Of a DNA stretch of 64,000 nt, positions 45,216 to 56,994 are shown one piece after another. How positions within the stretch are numbered: position 1 is the stretch's first letter; every line of letters starts with the position of its first letter. Source of the stretch: Areca catechu (Eukaryota; Streptophyta; Magnoliopsida; Arecales; Arecaceae). The stretch lies in assembly GCA_021397845.1 (NCBI GenBank), contig CM038040.1, positions 60,590,088 through 60,654,087 of the forward strand. The letters run 5' to 3'. The translations under genes were made by a program, and so were the position numbers. Below the pieces are notes generated by a model. The model did no database searches. It was given only the letters and a program-made list of their open reading frames with translations, and was not told where the DNA came from.

Positions 45216-46030
45216 ATGTCGACCACTTTATTGCTCCAGTCATTATTGGATAATGACAAACTCTCTGGACCCAACTTCGATAAATGATATCGAAGACTTA
45301 GGATAATCCTGGAGAACGAGCAGATCCTTTATATGATAATAGATCCGGCACCTGAGATCCCAGCCCCCAACACTCGTGGCACTATCAGGGATACTTACCA
45401 GAAGTGGATCTCTGACTGCACCACGGTATGTTGTATTATGTTGGCTATGGTAAACGACGAGTTCAGTCGCAAATCTGAGGCCCAATCAAAAGAGATGTTT
45501 CAAAAGTTGAAGGAGTCTTTTGGCACTCTAGATGATACGGAGAGATATCGGATCTCTTCCACCATCTATAACACGTGTATGCATGATGGAGCTTCGGTAA
45601 CTAATCATGCAATGTACATGATCAAGTTATTTGAGCATTTAAACAAACTTAGATATCCTTTGCATGAATAGCTCGGTAAGGACACGATACTGAATTCTCT
45701 CCCCCCTTCCTACTAGGTCTTTCTCAACAATTTTAGAATGAATAGGCCTGCAGTAAACTACCATGAGATGTTAGGGTTACTACAGATTTATGAGAGAGAC
45801 CACAACCTCAATAAAGGGTTGGTGAATTTGGTGGGAGGTTCTGGAGCAGGGCATCGTCCCTTGGAAAAGGGAAGAAGAGAAAGAATAAGAAAAATAAGAA
45901 GGTGCAAAGTGCTGGATATAGTCAGACTAGGAGGGTGAAGGCTAACAAGAGTCAGACATAGTGCTTCTTCTACAAGAAGCCAGGTCACTGGAAGCAGAAC
46001 TGTTATGCTTACCTTGCTTCTCTAGACCCA
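45216..46030 (+). pseudogene. gag: Copia-B gag (degenerate)
   Basis: The start MSTTLLLQSLLDNDKLSGPN is typical of copia gag N-termini (short helix, then LxGxNF/YxxW; here the W codon is a stop near 45286). Open gag core: RRLRIILENEQILYMI, LAMVNDEFSRKSEAQSKEMF, NHAMYMIKLFEHLNKLRYPL, with a stop near 45669, then MLGLLQIYERDHNLNKGLVN. The knuckle region near 45958-46005 reads CFFYKKPGHWKQNC, with the second Cys replaced by Tyr. Frameshifts follow. Products would have formed the particle; now inactive. Confidence 0.8.
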
Positions 46031-48326
46031 AACAGGCAACGAAGGAAAAGAAGCAAACTATTACTGGTCAAGGTATTTATATGATAAATCCTTGTAGATT
46101 TTCTATTTGTGATACTACTAGTTGGGTATTAGATACCAGAAATCCTTATCATATTTGCAATTCATTGCAGGGACTTCAAGTTAGTAGGAGATTCAAAAGC
46201 AATGAAAGATTTCTGAACGTTAGGAATGGAACTCAAGCTCCACTTCTGGCATTAGGAACTATTTCTTTGTTTTTGAATCTTATACTGTCATTCTTAATGA
46301 TTGTCATTTTTGTCCTTCCTTTTTAATGAATATCATTTCTGTAGGCCTGATGGTCAAAGATATATGGTTATGAATTATCTATAAAGAATGATATTTGCAA
46401 AATCTCGTTTAATGGTTCTAATGTGATGATTGGACAAGTAAAGAATGGCGTATATATATTATCACAGCCTGTTAATGTATTGTACACTGCTAATGAACAT
46501 CCTAGGTTAGACAAAGTCAGTGATGCTTATCTATGGCTCTGTAGACTATGTCATATAAACAAAAACATGATAATATGTTGGTGGGAGAAGGTCTCCTAGA
46601 TATCACTGAGAGTGAATCTTTACCAATTTGTGAATCTTGTCTGCTTAGAAAAATGACCAAGTCACCTTTTACTAGAAGAGGTGAAAGAGCCAGTGAAATT
46701 GTAAGTCTAGTACATACTGATGTATGTGGATCTATGAATATCAGTGCAAGAGGTGGGTATGATTATTTCATTATGTTCACAAACAACCTATCAAGATACG
46801 GTTATGTCTACCTGATGAGACATAAATCTGACTCGTTTGAAATATTCAAATGTTATCATAATAAAGCTGAAAAATAAACTGGAAAGTTCATTAAAACCCT
46901 TTGATCAGATCGAGGTGGTGAATATCTTTCCAGCAAGTTTCTGACTTATCTTGAAAAGAATGGGATTCTCTCTCAATGGACTCCTCCAGGGACACCTCAG
47001 TTAAATGGTGTGTCTAAAAGGGGAAATCAAACTCTGTTGGACATGGTTCGATCCATGATAGGCTTAGCAAGTTTGCCTAAATCCTTTTGAGGATATGCTC
47101 TTGAGTCAGCGTCCTACCTTCTGAATGGAGTTCCTAGTAAATCTTTTGATAAAACATCATTTGAGATATGGACTGGACGTAAGCCAACTTTTTCTCACCT
47201 TCGAGTTTGGGGGTGTCCGGCTTTTGTCAAGCATTTAAAGATGGATAAGCTAGGACCTAAGTCTGATAGGTGTCTTTTTGTTAGAAATTCCAAAAAATCC
47301 AAAGGGTATTATTTCTATCTGCCTAGAAACAAAAGTTGTTCGTTAGTCTTAAGACAACCTTTTTAGAAAGGGAGTACCTTGGTGAAGGCACTCAAGATGC
47401 TAAGGTTGAACTTGGGAAAGTTTAACAGATAGAAAAACCTTCTCACTCTAAGGCCACTATAGAACTGGATTTGATTAGATCAGATCTAGAGCCCATAGTG
47501 CAACCATTAAGAAGATCTGGTAAAGTACCATGTCAATCGGATAGATACTACAGTTTCTTGGTATGAGATGATGATCCTGTTTAGCTCGATGAGAACAACG
47601 AGGATCTGATCACCTATATGGATGCAATGTCATGGTCTGATTCTGAGTCATGTATGGGAGCTATGAAATCCGAATGGAGTCCATGAAAATGAACAATGTA
47701 TGGACATTGGTTGATCCACCTGAAGGGATAAAACCCATTGGGTGCAAGTGGATCTTCAAGTGGAAGCGGGGTGTAGATGGGTAGGTGGAGACCTATAAAG
47801 CCCATCTGGTTGCCAAGAGATATCGTCAGCATTATGGCATTGACTATGACAAGATATTTTCTCTTATGGCAATGCTCAAGTCCATTTGGATTATGCTTAC
47901 TATAGCAGCACATTTAGATTATAAAATCTAGAAAATGGATGTCCGAATAACTTTTCTAAATGGTGAGCTAGAAGAGGAGGTGTGTATGATGCAACTTGAA
48001 GGGTTCACATCCATAGATGAGTTTAAAGTGTGCAAGCTTCGGAGGTCCATTTATGGACTGAAACTAGCTTCTCGAAGTTGGAACATGAATTTTGATAAGT
48101 GTATCAAGACGTATGGCTTCATTAGGAATGGAGAGGAACCTTGTATATATAAATGGGCAAATGGTTGTGTAGTTGTATTTCTTGTTTTGTATGTGGATGA
48201 CATTCTCTTAATCGGGAATGACATTCCAGTATTATAAGGAATAAAGGTCTGGCTTTCATCTCAATTCTCTATGAAAGACTTGGATGAAGCCTCATATATA
48301 TTGGATATAAAGATCCATAGAGATAG
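46031..48326 (+). pseudogene. pol: Copia-B pol, first part: protease region, integrase, RT (degenerate)
   Basis: A degraded protease-like stretch (SWVLDTRNPYHICNSLQGLQ, where DTG is now DTR) lies near 46117. GAG-pre-integrase/integrase spans about 46500-47340 (CESCLLRKMTKSPF, VHTDVCGSMNISARGGYDYF, SDRGGEYLSSKF, GTPQLNGVSKRGN). RT spans about 47690-48326 (GCKWIFKWKRG, MDVRITFLNGELEEEV, RRSIYGLKLASRSWN, catalytic YVDD intact at 48190-48201). Stops and frame changes are frequent. Sire-2 interrupts RT after KIHRDS, and the frame resumes at 62255. Confidence 0.85.
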
Positions 48327-48649
48327 TGTTGACCCCATTAGTGATTTTGATGATAACCAAACATTAGAGCATGTACAATTATTTCTAACAACTCAAGTAT
48401 TTTACAAGTTTCTGTAGGATGGTTTAATTGTTCAAACTTTAACTCCTACATCTTTAGTTCTTGATTTGAGTTGTATTGTAATTTGATTTTGTAAAGAAGA
48501 ACCCAATAAAAAAACTAAGAAAAAATCATGTAAAAAGGGTAACTTCTATGTGTGTGTGCCTTAGAATTATTTTGAGTTGGTATGCTTGAAAAGTGTAAGA
48601 GTTGGTGAGAGTTTTTTTTGAGTTCAATTGTAAAAACCCTGAAGAAGTT

Positions 48650-49190
48650 ACTCGAGCCGACCCAGCATGTTGAAGAGCTGACTCCACCTCATGGCACGTA
48701 GCAAGGAATCTGGTATGCAGCAATCCGAGCTGACTCGAAGATAACCAAGCTGACTTCAGTAAAATCCTAGTCGACTAGAATATGTCCGAGCTAACTCCTC
48801 CAGAGTCCAGTTTTTGAAGATTTCTGAGAACAACCAGGCGAGCCAACCTGAACCAGAAAGAGTCGACTCTACCAGACCTAATTTTGAAGACCTGAGAAAG
48901 TGAGCCGACCCGAATTGCATCGAGCCGACTCTTCTAGAGTGATGATTTCAAAACCTGAGAAGAAAAGCCAACCAAAGATCAAAAGAGTCGACTCCTCGAG
49001 TTCAAGTTTTTCAAAGATATAAGTTCGAGTCGATCCGAGCTATCAATAGCCGACTTGTCCAGAGTGAAGTTTTACACCCTGAGACACCAAGCCAACTGCA
49101 CTGAAGATTTAGCAACTCGACCTATCGACTCGAAGGATCCGTGCTGACTTGAAGGAATCCGAGCTAACTCGAACATCGCTTTCAGGTATC
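48650..49190. repeat. GAGCCGACTC-type repeat cluster in Sire-2 5' LTR
   Basis: Copies of gagccgactc, gagtcgactc and gagctgactcg recur every 20-40 bp. The 3' LTR has the equivalent cluster at about 59550-60016 and 61300-61345, interrupted by a solo LTR. Confidence 0.85.
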
Positions 49191-49619
49191 CAACTGCTAG
49201 TTCTAGAAATTCTTTTTGAATGCCAAAAAGTGCTCCAACGGTCATATGTCACATCTCAATGGTCTACAACATCTCAAACTGCCTTGGAGTGATGGAAGAC
49301 CTTATATTTGAGGGATTTGAACTTCTCTCAAGTAAGTGTTAATAAAGTTTTTGAAAGTTCTTCAAAGTTTTGAAGCTACGTTGAATATCCTACCTACCAA
49401 CAAGCAAAAGAGCACAAGAGCATTCAAGTTAGTCTTCAAGTCTTCACCAACTCTAATCTGAAGCTTGAAACAATTTGGGAAGAAGCCACTAAAGCAATTA
49501 AAGCTTATTCAAGTACATTCAAGTGGACTTCTATCAAGCTGCACCAGTAACTATCTGACAAATTGACTTTGTCATTTATTGTTGCATTTATTTTAATTCA
49601 TTTCTTGAATTATTTTTGG

Positions 49620-49850
49620 ATTATTGGTGAGCTCGGTTGAAAAACCAAATAGGATTTTAATGAGCCTTTGATAAAAACCAAGTGTTAGGTTCTTGGTGAT
49701 CCTGATAAAACCAAGTTAGGTTTCTTTGGTGATCCTGTTCAAAACCAAAGGGTGTTGGGTTTTCTTTGGTGATCCCGTTAAAACCAAAGTGTAGAGATTT
49801 TGGATTGCGATCCTGTGAAACAATCCTATTGTATTCGAGTGTGAATATAG
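49620..49850. repeat. ggtgatcctg...aaaccaaa tandem units in Sire-2 LTR
   Basis: Five or more degenerate ~30-40 bp units of the type tttggtgatcctgttaaaac. The 3' LTR has the same block near 61790-62000. A comparable ggtgagccttgtgtgaaaac block is in the Sire-3 LTR near 37630-37790, so this is a shared feature of the group. Confidence 0.7.
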
Positions 49851-50082
49851 TGAAAATCTCAAGTGGTATCTTGGATAGTGGACGTAGGAGCTGGGTTGCT
49901 CCGAACCACTATAAATTTTGAGTGTTTGTATTATGCTTACTTGACTTTATTTAGCTTCTACAATTTATTATTGTGTCACAACACCTAACACTCATAATGA
50001 ATTTTTTTAATTGCACATTATCTATTTATAATTTTTAAATTCTCAATTCACCTCCCTCTTGGGTAGCCACCTAGGCAATAAC

Positions 50083-50094
50083 TGGTATCAAAGC
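50083..50094 (+). other. Sire-2 primer binding site
   Basis: tggtatcaaagc starts two bases after the LTR; Met-tRNA type with one substitution. Confidence 0.88.
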
Positions 50095-50125
50095 AGTGAA
50101 TCTAAATACATAAGAGTAAAGATTG

Positions 50126-51090
50126 ATGGCTCATCCAATGAGTACGTCCTTGGTGGAAGGCCAATCAACTAATAGACCTCCACTCTTCACTAGCACAAAT
50201 TATGTATACTAGAAAGCTAGAATAAAAATTTATGTTCAAGCAGTTGATTTTCAGTTGTGGAAGGTCATTCTAAAGGGTCCTTATATCTCCATGGTTAAAA
50301 TTGATGGAGTAGACATTCCAAAACCTGAAGAGGATTGGGATGAACATGACATGAAAATGGGTGAGTTAAATGCCAAAGCAATGAATCTGTTATACTGTGC
50401 TTTGGATTCAAACAAGTTTAATCGAATTTTCACTTGCTCCTCAGCAAAGAAAATTTGGGATAAACTTGAGGTGACATATGAAGGAACTTTCCAAGTGAAG
50501 ACTTCAAAGATTAATCTTTTAGTACATAACTATGAATTGTTTAAAATGGAGCCTAATAAAAATATCTCTGCCATGTACACTAGATTTACAAATATTATTA
50601 ATGGTTTGAAAAGTCTTGGCAGAGTTTACTCAAACGCTGATTTGGTACATAAATATTTAGATCACTTCATAACAAATGGGATCCCAAAGTTACTGCCATC
50701 CAGGAAGCTAAAGATTTGAACACCCTATCTATGGATGAACTAATGGGCTCTCTCATCACACATGAACTAGCCATGCAGCATAGAATGGATGATGATCAGA
50801 AAAAGAAGAAAACAATTGCATTCAAGGCTGCACTAGAATCAAAGAATGATGAAGAGACGGAAGATGACTCTACCTCCTCCGAAGATGATCTTGAAGATGA
50901 AGACATTGCAATGGTCATGAGAAGATTCAGAAAGTTTATGGAAAAGAAGAAAGGAAGATACAACAGAAAATTCCATAAACGAGGAGAACACTCAAAAGAA
51001 AAGGACAATGATAAAGACAAAGATAAGGAACAAGTCCCCACCTGCTATGAATGTAAGAAACCAGGGCACATTCGTCCGGACTATCCGTAG
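50126..51090 (+). pseudogene. gag: Sire-2 gag, core and first knuckle (degenerate)
   Basis: The start MAHPMSTSLVEGQSTNRPPL is followed by a stop at the Trp position of the YxxW motif. The UBN2-like core is open from about 50255 (ELNAKAMNLLYCALDSNKFN, MYTRFTNIINGLKSLGRVYS). A frameshift near 50680 leads into MDELMGSLITHELAMQHRMD, an acidic stretch (SEDDLEDED) and a Lys-rich stretch. The knuckle near 51040-51081 reads CYECKKPGHIRPDY, where the last Cys has become Tyr. The stop at 51088 separates it from the coiled-coil part. Confidence 0.85.
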
Positions 51091-51125
51091 TTGAAGAAAT
51101 TTTCAAAAAGAAGAAAAAGAAAGCG

Positions 51126-51707
51126 ATGGTTTCCACGTGGAGCGACAGTGAAGACTCCACTTCAACAGAAGAGAAAGAGACCATGAAAATAGCTAACTTA
51201 TGTCTAATGGATCTCGAGGATGAGGTAACTTCCCCCGACACTCAAATTGAATTTACATTTGATGAGTTAAATTATGCATTTCATGATCTCTTATCTGAAT
51301 TTAAAAAGGCAGGAGTAAAGATTAGATCATTAAAGCATATCAATGATTCTTTACTCAAAGAAAAAGTGAAAATTTCAGAAAAGAATACTTTATTTCAAAA
51401 AGAACTTCATATCTTTTCTAAAAAATATAATGTTTTGAAGACTGAAAATAGTGAATTTCATGACAAAAATAATGTCTTGTTGAAAGAAAATAATAAGCTA
51501 AAAAGGGAGGTTGAAAAACTCAAGCCACTTATTGAAAAATTAACTTTATCTTCTAACAAGCTTGAGTTGATTCTTAAAGAACAAAGAATTTATGGTAATA
51601 AAGCTGGAATAGGTTTTAATGCTTCAAATTCAAATTATATTTCAGCAACTATATTTATGAAACAAAAAGATTTGTTCCCAAGCTTACTTTTCAAAAAGCT
51701 TTTGTAA
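51126..51707 (+). pseudogene. Sire-2 gag C-terminal coiled coil
   Basis: 193 codons are open. It starts MVSTWSDSEDSTSTEEKETM, then has a long Lys/Glu/Leu/Asn coiled coil (KKAGVKIRSLKHINDSLLKE; LLKENNKLKREVEKLKPLIE). It corresponds to the coiled-coil section of Sire-1 gag (21217-21741). The second knuckle expected downstream is damaged: the region near 51840-51890 reads CFACKEIGQSF after a frameshift. Coiled coils in Sirevirus gag are known to mediate self-association. Confidence 0.75.
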
Positions 51708-52689
51708 CAAAAGGTTCTACTTCCATTTCAAAAGCTACTTTGTTTGTTCTAAAAAACTCAATTACAAAACCTGTTATTTCTGTACTTCATGCATCTAGAA
51801 TTTCAAAGCATAAATCCTTTCAGAATTCTAGAATCAGATGTTTTGCTTGCAAAGAAATAGGACAAAGCTTTTAACTGCAATTATGCTAGAAATGTCCTTA
51901 ATAAATCAAGAAAGATTTGGGTTCCTAAAGGAACCACCTCAGCTAACCTGCAAGGACCCAAGTTAACTTGGGTACCTAAAAAAACTCCTTGATTGTCTTG
52001 CAGGAATGTCTTGCAGCCCAAAAATTAAAAAAAAGATGGTATCTCGATAGTGGCTATTCAAGGCATATGACGGGTGACAAGGATCAGTTCATCATCCTGG
52101 AAATGAAAGAAGGAGGTATGGTTACATTTGGAGACAATGGCAAAGGAAAAATAATCAAAATTGATAAGATCAAAATAACCCCCTGTACTTTCATTGAAAA
52201 TGTATTGCTAGTAGATAAATTAAAGCACAATTTATTAAGTATTAGTCAATTTTGTGCTAAAGGCTTCAAGGTTATCTTTGAATCATCTATGTGTATAGTA
52301 ACAAACTCTCTTGATTCTAATAGTAAATTCATTAGACATAGACTTAAAAATATTTATGTGGTAGATATAAATGATCTTGCCACGTTAAGTAGTTCCAGTT
52401 TAGTTGCAATGAATGCTAAGACCAAGGAGTCTTGTTTATTATAGCATATAAGATTAGGTCATGCTAGCATGCATACTATTGCCAAGTTGATTTTCAAAAA
52501 CTTAGTTAGAGATATGCCTAAGTTTAAAGTTGATTTTGATCATATTTGTGATGCATGCCAAATGGGTAAACAAACTAAGGGAAGATTTAAGTCCAAAAAT
52601 ATGATTTCAACTACTAGACCATTAGAACTACTTCACATGGACTTATTTGGACCAACTAGGACCACAAGCCTAGGAGGTATGAAATATGC
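51708..52689 (+). pseudogene. pol: Sire-2 pol, first part: protease and pre-integrase (degenerate)
   Basis: The copia protease WYLDSGYSRHMTGD lies near 52035-52080, followed by VTFGDNGKGKI and LKHNLLSISQFCAKGFKVIF. GAG-pre-integrase is LGHASMHTIAK...CDACQMGKQTKGRFKS (zinc-binding His/Cys visible), then the integrase start LHMDLFGPTRTTSLGGMKYA, where the first solo LTR is inserted. The upstream 51708-51980 stretch is low-complexity linker with frame breaks. Confidence 0.82.
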
Positions 52690-54097
52690 TGATGGGGAAC
52701 TAAATGATGAGGAACTAATTTGCATGCAGTTTTTTTATATGTTTTATATGTGGGGTTGAGTGATTAATTCCCAAATTTCAGATTAAAATATGTTGTAGGA
52801 AATTTTATATGAATTTTAGAAGATCAGCATGCAGATTAGGACCTAGAAAAGTAGAAAAGAAGGATCGCCGGGGCTGAGAAGCCTCGGTTAGGGCAAGTTC
52901 TCCTACAATAAAACTACTGGAGGTAGAGGGGTGTACCTGACAATGTCTGTGAAGATCGCAGCAAAAGGGTCTCTCGTTCCTCGACGGATGCGGCCTGGAA
53001 AATCGAGCCAAAGACCCGCGGATACCCGGCTTTCTGCTCGGTGATCCGATTGAGGCTTGGCTGGAGTCGTTGGATTCGTATGAACTCAGGGACCTACAAA
53101 CGACCTGTCATGGGTTAGAAAACTCACAAAGGAACAAGAAAGCAAAGGGAAAACAGCAAGGGAAGGCTTCTTTTGGAGTGGGCGTCCAGGGATCTGAGAT
53201 GCTTGTTGGCAGCAGGAAGATGATTGCAGCACTGGGAAGAAAAACTCTCGCAAACCCCTTTATGCACACAGCAGGGTATCACACAACTCAATAGAAGAAC
53301 TCAAGGTTTTCATTCATCAAAAATTAGGGTTTCATACAAGAGTCTAGGGTCCCTTAAATAGACCCTTAACCTTGGGCTCCAAGTAAGGGCACATTAGTCT
53401 TTACATGAGAATCCTTTCCCTCTCAAACCCTAGCTAGAAAATAAGGAAACATTAGGTAGAAAAATCCCTAAAATTTCTCTTGACTTGGACAACACTCTAA
53501 GGACACCTAGGGGGACGTGTTGGGCTTCTAAGAGCAGCAAGGGGCCGGCCCAAAGGGGCCCGGGTGCATGGGTTTGGGCCTCTGGAAGCTGGGGTGGCCT
53601 GGTAGCCAGGTAGCAGGAATATTCCCTGGTATCTTGCTTCTTAGGGGCTTGGGCTTGGCGCCTGGGCTTGATTTCTTTGGGCTAGGATGCAGATGGACCT
53701 CTAAAATCATGGATGCCTTGGTCTATGAATATATTTTGCCATCTGGAAGGAAATCTGGGCATCTGGAGGGCATCTGCAAGGAATCAGGTTTCTGATTTTC
53801 CTCTTGGGGTCTTCAAATCTTCAAGCTGGGTTGGACTTGGGCTAAACTTCCATGTCTTCAATCTGATTGGACTTGGTCTTTACTTGTATGATGTGGTCTT
53901 GAGTCTTCAATATAGCTCGACATGAGCTGACTAACACTGGACTGAACTAGCTCAACATGAGCTAAATAATTACAAGACTTAAATGAAACAACTCAGCTGG
54001 ACTAAGCTTTATTACAGTGGACTCGAATGTTATTTAAGTAATCCACAGAGGGTTGAGAAGCCTCTGCCTTATTCTGGTGCCTTTGGTGTCCGCACCA
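52690..54097 (-). mobile_element. Solo LTR A, TG...CACCA family
   Basis: A 1408-bp sequence with plus-strand ends tgatggggaac and ggtgtccgcacca is flanked by a perfect TSD tatgc (52685-52689, 54098-54102). There is no primer site, polypurine tract or internal domain. Minus-strand TATA-like CTATTTAAGG lies near 53352-53361. It interrupts the Sire-2 integrase between GMKYA and LVIVDNFSRF, and the frame is restored when it is removed. Solo LTRs arise by recombination between the two LTRs of an element. Confidence 0.9.
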
Positions 54098-54102
54098 TAT
54101 GC

Positions 54103-56505
54103 CCTTGTGATTGTAGATAATTTTTCTAGATTTACATGGGTTTTATTTATTGCTCATAAAGATGAAACCTTCAAAGTTTTCAAAAATTTCATAAAAAGGT
54201 TTCAAATCAGAAAAATCTTTCAATAATTTTAATTAGGAGTGATCACGGCACTGAATTTGAAAATCAGTTTTTCGATGATTATTGCACTGAAAATGGCATT
54301 GATCACAACTTCTTCACTCCTAGAACACCACAACAAAATGGTGTTGTAGAGAGGAAAAATAGGACTTTGGAAGAAATGGCCTGAACAATGTTGCGGGAAG
54401 GTAATCTTCTAAGGTACTTTTGGGCAGAAGCGGTGAACACTGCTTGTTATATTTTAAATCGCATTTTGATCCGTCCTATTTTGAAGAAAACCCCCTATAA
54501 GCTATGGAATGAAAAGAAACCCAATATCAATTACTTTCATGTATTGGATGTAAATGCTTTGTGCTTAATAATGGTAAAGATAATTTAGAAAAATTTGATG
54601 CTAAATCTGATGAAGCAATTTTTCTTGGTTATTCATTACATAGCAAAGCATATAGAGTTTTTAATAAGATGACTCTAACTATTGAAGAGTCAATACATGT
54701 TATTTTGATGAAACTAACCCTTCACCTTCTAAGAGAGAAGAGTGTATAGATAATGATGTAGGTATAATTCAAAAGGAGATGGAAGACATGAGCATACAAG
54801 AAAAACCAACTGAAGAAAGAGAAGAAACAGTAAGTAAGGATCATACCGATCTACCAACTAAATGGAGGTATGTTACTTCCCATCCTTAAGAATTAATTAT
54901 TGGTGATCCTTCTCAAGGCATTAAAACTAGGTCTGCATATAAAATTGTACATGACTACCTAGCCTTTGTATTACAAATAGAGCCTCACATCTTAGAAGAA
55001 GCAGAAAATGACCAAAACTGGATGTTAGCTATGCATGATGAATTAAATCAGTTTGAAAGAAATAAGGTTTGGACACTAGTTAATAGACTTAAAGACCAGC
55101 CAATCATAGAAACCAAATGGGTCTATAGGAAAAAACTAGATGAACAAGGAAATATCATTAGAAACAAAGCTAGATTAGTGGCTAAGGGATATAGTCAAGA
55201 AGAGGGTATTGATTTTGATGAAACTTATGCACCCGTAGCAAGACTAGAAGACATTAAATTACTTCTTGCATTTGCTTGCTACATGAATTTTAAACTTTTT
55301 CAAATGGATGTAAAAAGTGCATTTTTAAATGGTTTTATCTTCGAACAAGTTTTTGTAGAACAACCACCGGGTTTCAAAAATCATGCTTTTCCAAACCATG
55401 TGTTTAAATTCAATAAAGCTTTATATGGTTTGAAACAAGCCTCTAGAGCCTGGTATGATAGGCTTAGCACCTTTTTGATTAAAAATAATTTTTCAAGAGG
55501 AAATGTTGATAAAACCCTTTCATCAAAAAGAAAAATAATGATATATTAGTTATACAAATTTATGTGGATGATATTATATTTGGTGCAACTAATGAATGTT
55601 TTTGTGAAGAATTTGCTAAGCTAATGCAGGAAGAATTTGAAATGAGCATAATGGGTGAACTTAATTACTTCCTCGGACTTTAAGTAAAACAAACAAAGGA
55701 AGGGATCTTCATTAACCAAGCCAAATATACCAAGAAAATAATCAAGAAGTTTGGTATGGAGACGAGCAAACAAATGAGCACACCTATGAGCCCATCTTGC
55801 AAATTGGACAAAGATGGAAATGGGTCCAATGTTGACCAAAAGCTATATAAAGGTATGATCGGATCCTTATTATATTTAACTACAAGTAGACCAGATGTCT
55901 TGTATAGTGTTTGTGTATGTGCTAGATTTCAATGTAATCCTAAAAAAATACATATGCTTGCTATTAAAAGAATACTAAGATATTTGAAAGGTACAAGTAA
56001 TCTAGGTCTTTGGTTTTTAAAAGAATCATCTTTGAATTTGATTGGGTTTTCTAATACTGATTATGCTGGTTGTAAAATTGATAAAAAGAGTACAAGTGGC
56101 ATATGTCAATTTCTAGGATTGAATTTAATCTCATGGCACTATAAGAAACAAAACTCGATAGCACTATCTACTGTTGAGGCAGAGTATGTTGCTGCAAGGA
56201 GTTGTTGTGCACAAGTGTTATAAATTAAACAATAATTAGAAGACTTTGGTGTTACACAATGCAAAATTCCTATCAAGTGTAATAACACAAGTGCTATAAA
56301 TTTGACCAAAAATCCTATTCAGCATTTTAGAACTAAGCACATAGAGATTAGACACCATTTTATTAGAGATCATGTTTTGAATGGTGACATTGAATTAGAA
56401 TTTATCCCTACTAAAAAATAATTAGCTGACATTTTTACTAAGCCACTAAACTAGGGTAGATTTGAATTGCTTAGAGGAGAATTAGGGCTTTGTGATCCTT
56501 TCTAG
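54103..56505 (+). pseudogene. pol: Sire-2 pol, second part: integrase, RT, RNase H (degenerate)
   Basis: Integrase continues with LVIVDNFSRFTWVLFIAHKD, then frame-broken core (HNKMVL after TPQQNGVVERKN-type sequence in another frame). The RT block is open at 55022-55549 (ETKWVYRKKLDEQGN, KARLVAKGYSQEEGIDFDET, FQMDVKSAFLNGF, NKALYGLKQASRAWYDRL). A frameshift precedes intact YVDD at 55561-55572. RNase H follows: LYSVCVCARFQCNPKK, KRILRYLKGTSNLGLWF, DYAGCKIDKKSTSGICQFLG, STVEAEYVAARSC. The end, LADIFTKPL near 56430, is the typical copia pol terminus. Several stops are present. Confidence 0.88.
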
Positions 56506-56994
56506 ATTTCCTAACCTAATTTCTTTTAAAATTAAGGATGAATTATCTAGGGAACCTCCTACAACTATTCATGTTTGTTAAACAACTTTCCTTGAAATTT
56601 TATTGAATCAAATTATAATTCTGAATCATTTCATTTTTTGTGGAAAGTTTCTGTTCGAGTTGACTCGAGCAATTTTGCTCTAGCGAGCTGCTCGAATGTC
56701 TGATTTTTCTGCCTATTGCTTTGGTTGAGCTGACTAGGTCAACTTGAAGTCTTGCTAGCCGACTCGGTGTTCTAATTGTTCCGAGTTTGCTCTGGTCGAG
56801 CTGACTCGGATATTCTTAGGGTTGGGCAAGCCAACTCGGATGTCGGGAAATCGCCATTTTAAGTAGATCCGTGTAATCTTTTCTTGTACTTCACTCTTTC
56901 CATCTTATTTCAAACTCACTCTACTCCACTTGAAACCTTTACCATTCTCTCAAAAATCATTTCTTAGAACCTCGATTTCTTAAATCCCACTGCA
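56506..56994 (+). other. Sire-2 pol-ORF3 spacer with palindrome cluster
   Basis: Between pol and ORF3. From about 56655 to 56850 it carries repeats such as cgagttgactcgag, gagctgactaggtc, gccgactcgg and gagctgactcgg. These are the same type as in this element's LTR. Sire-1 has its own palindromes in the same spacer. Confidence 0.75.

Larger units (their letters stand above)
48327..50080 (+). repeat. Sire-2 5' LTR
   Basis: It starts tgttgacccc and ends ctaggcaata (the 3' copy ends caaca). Between about 48650 and 49190 it carries some twenty gagccgactc and cgagctgactcga-type repeats. A second block near 49620-49830 has repeated ttggtgatcctgttaaaacc units. Confidence 0.9.
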
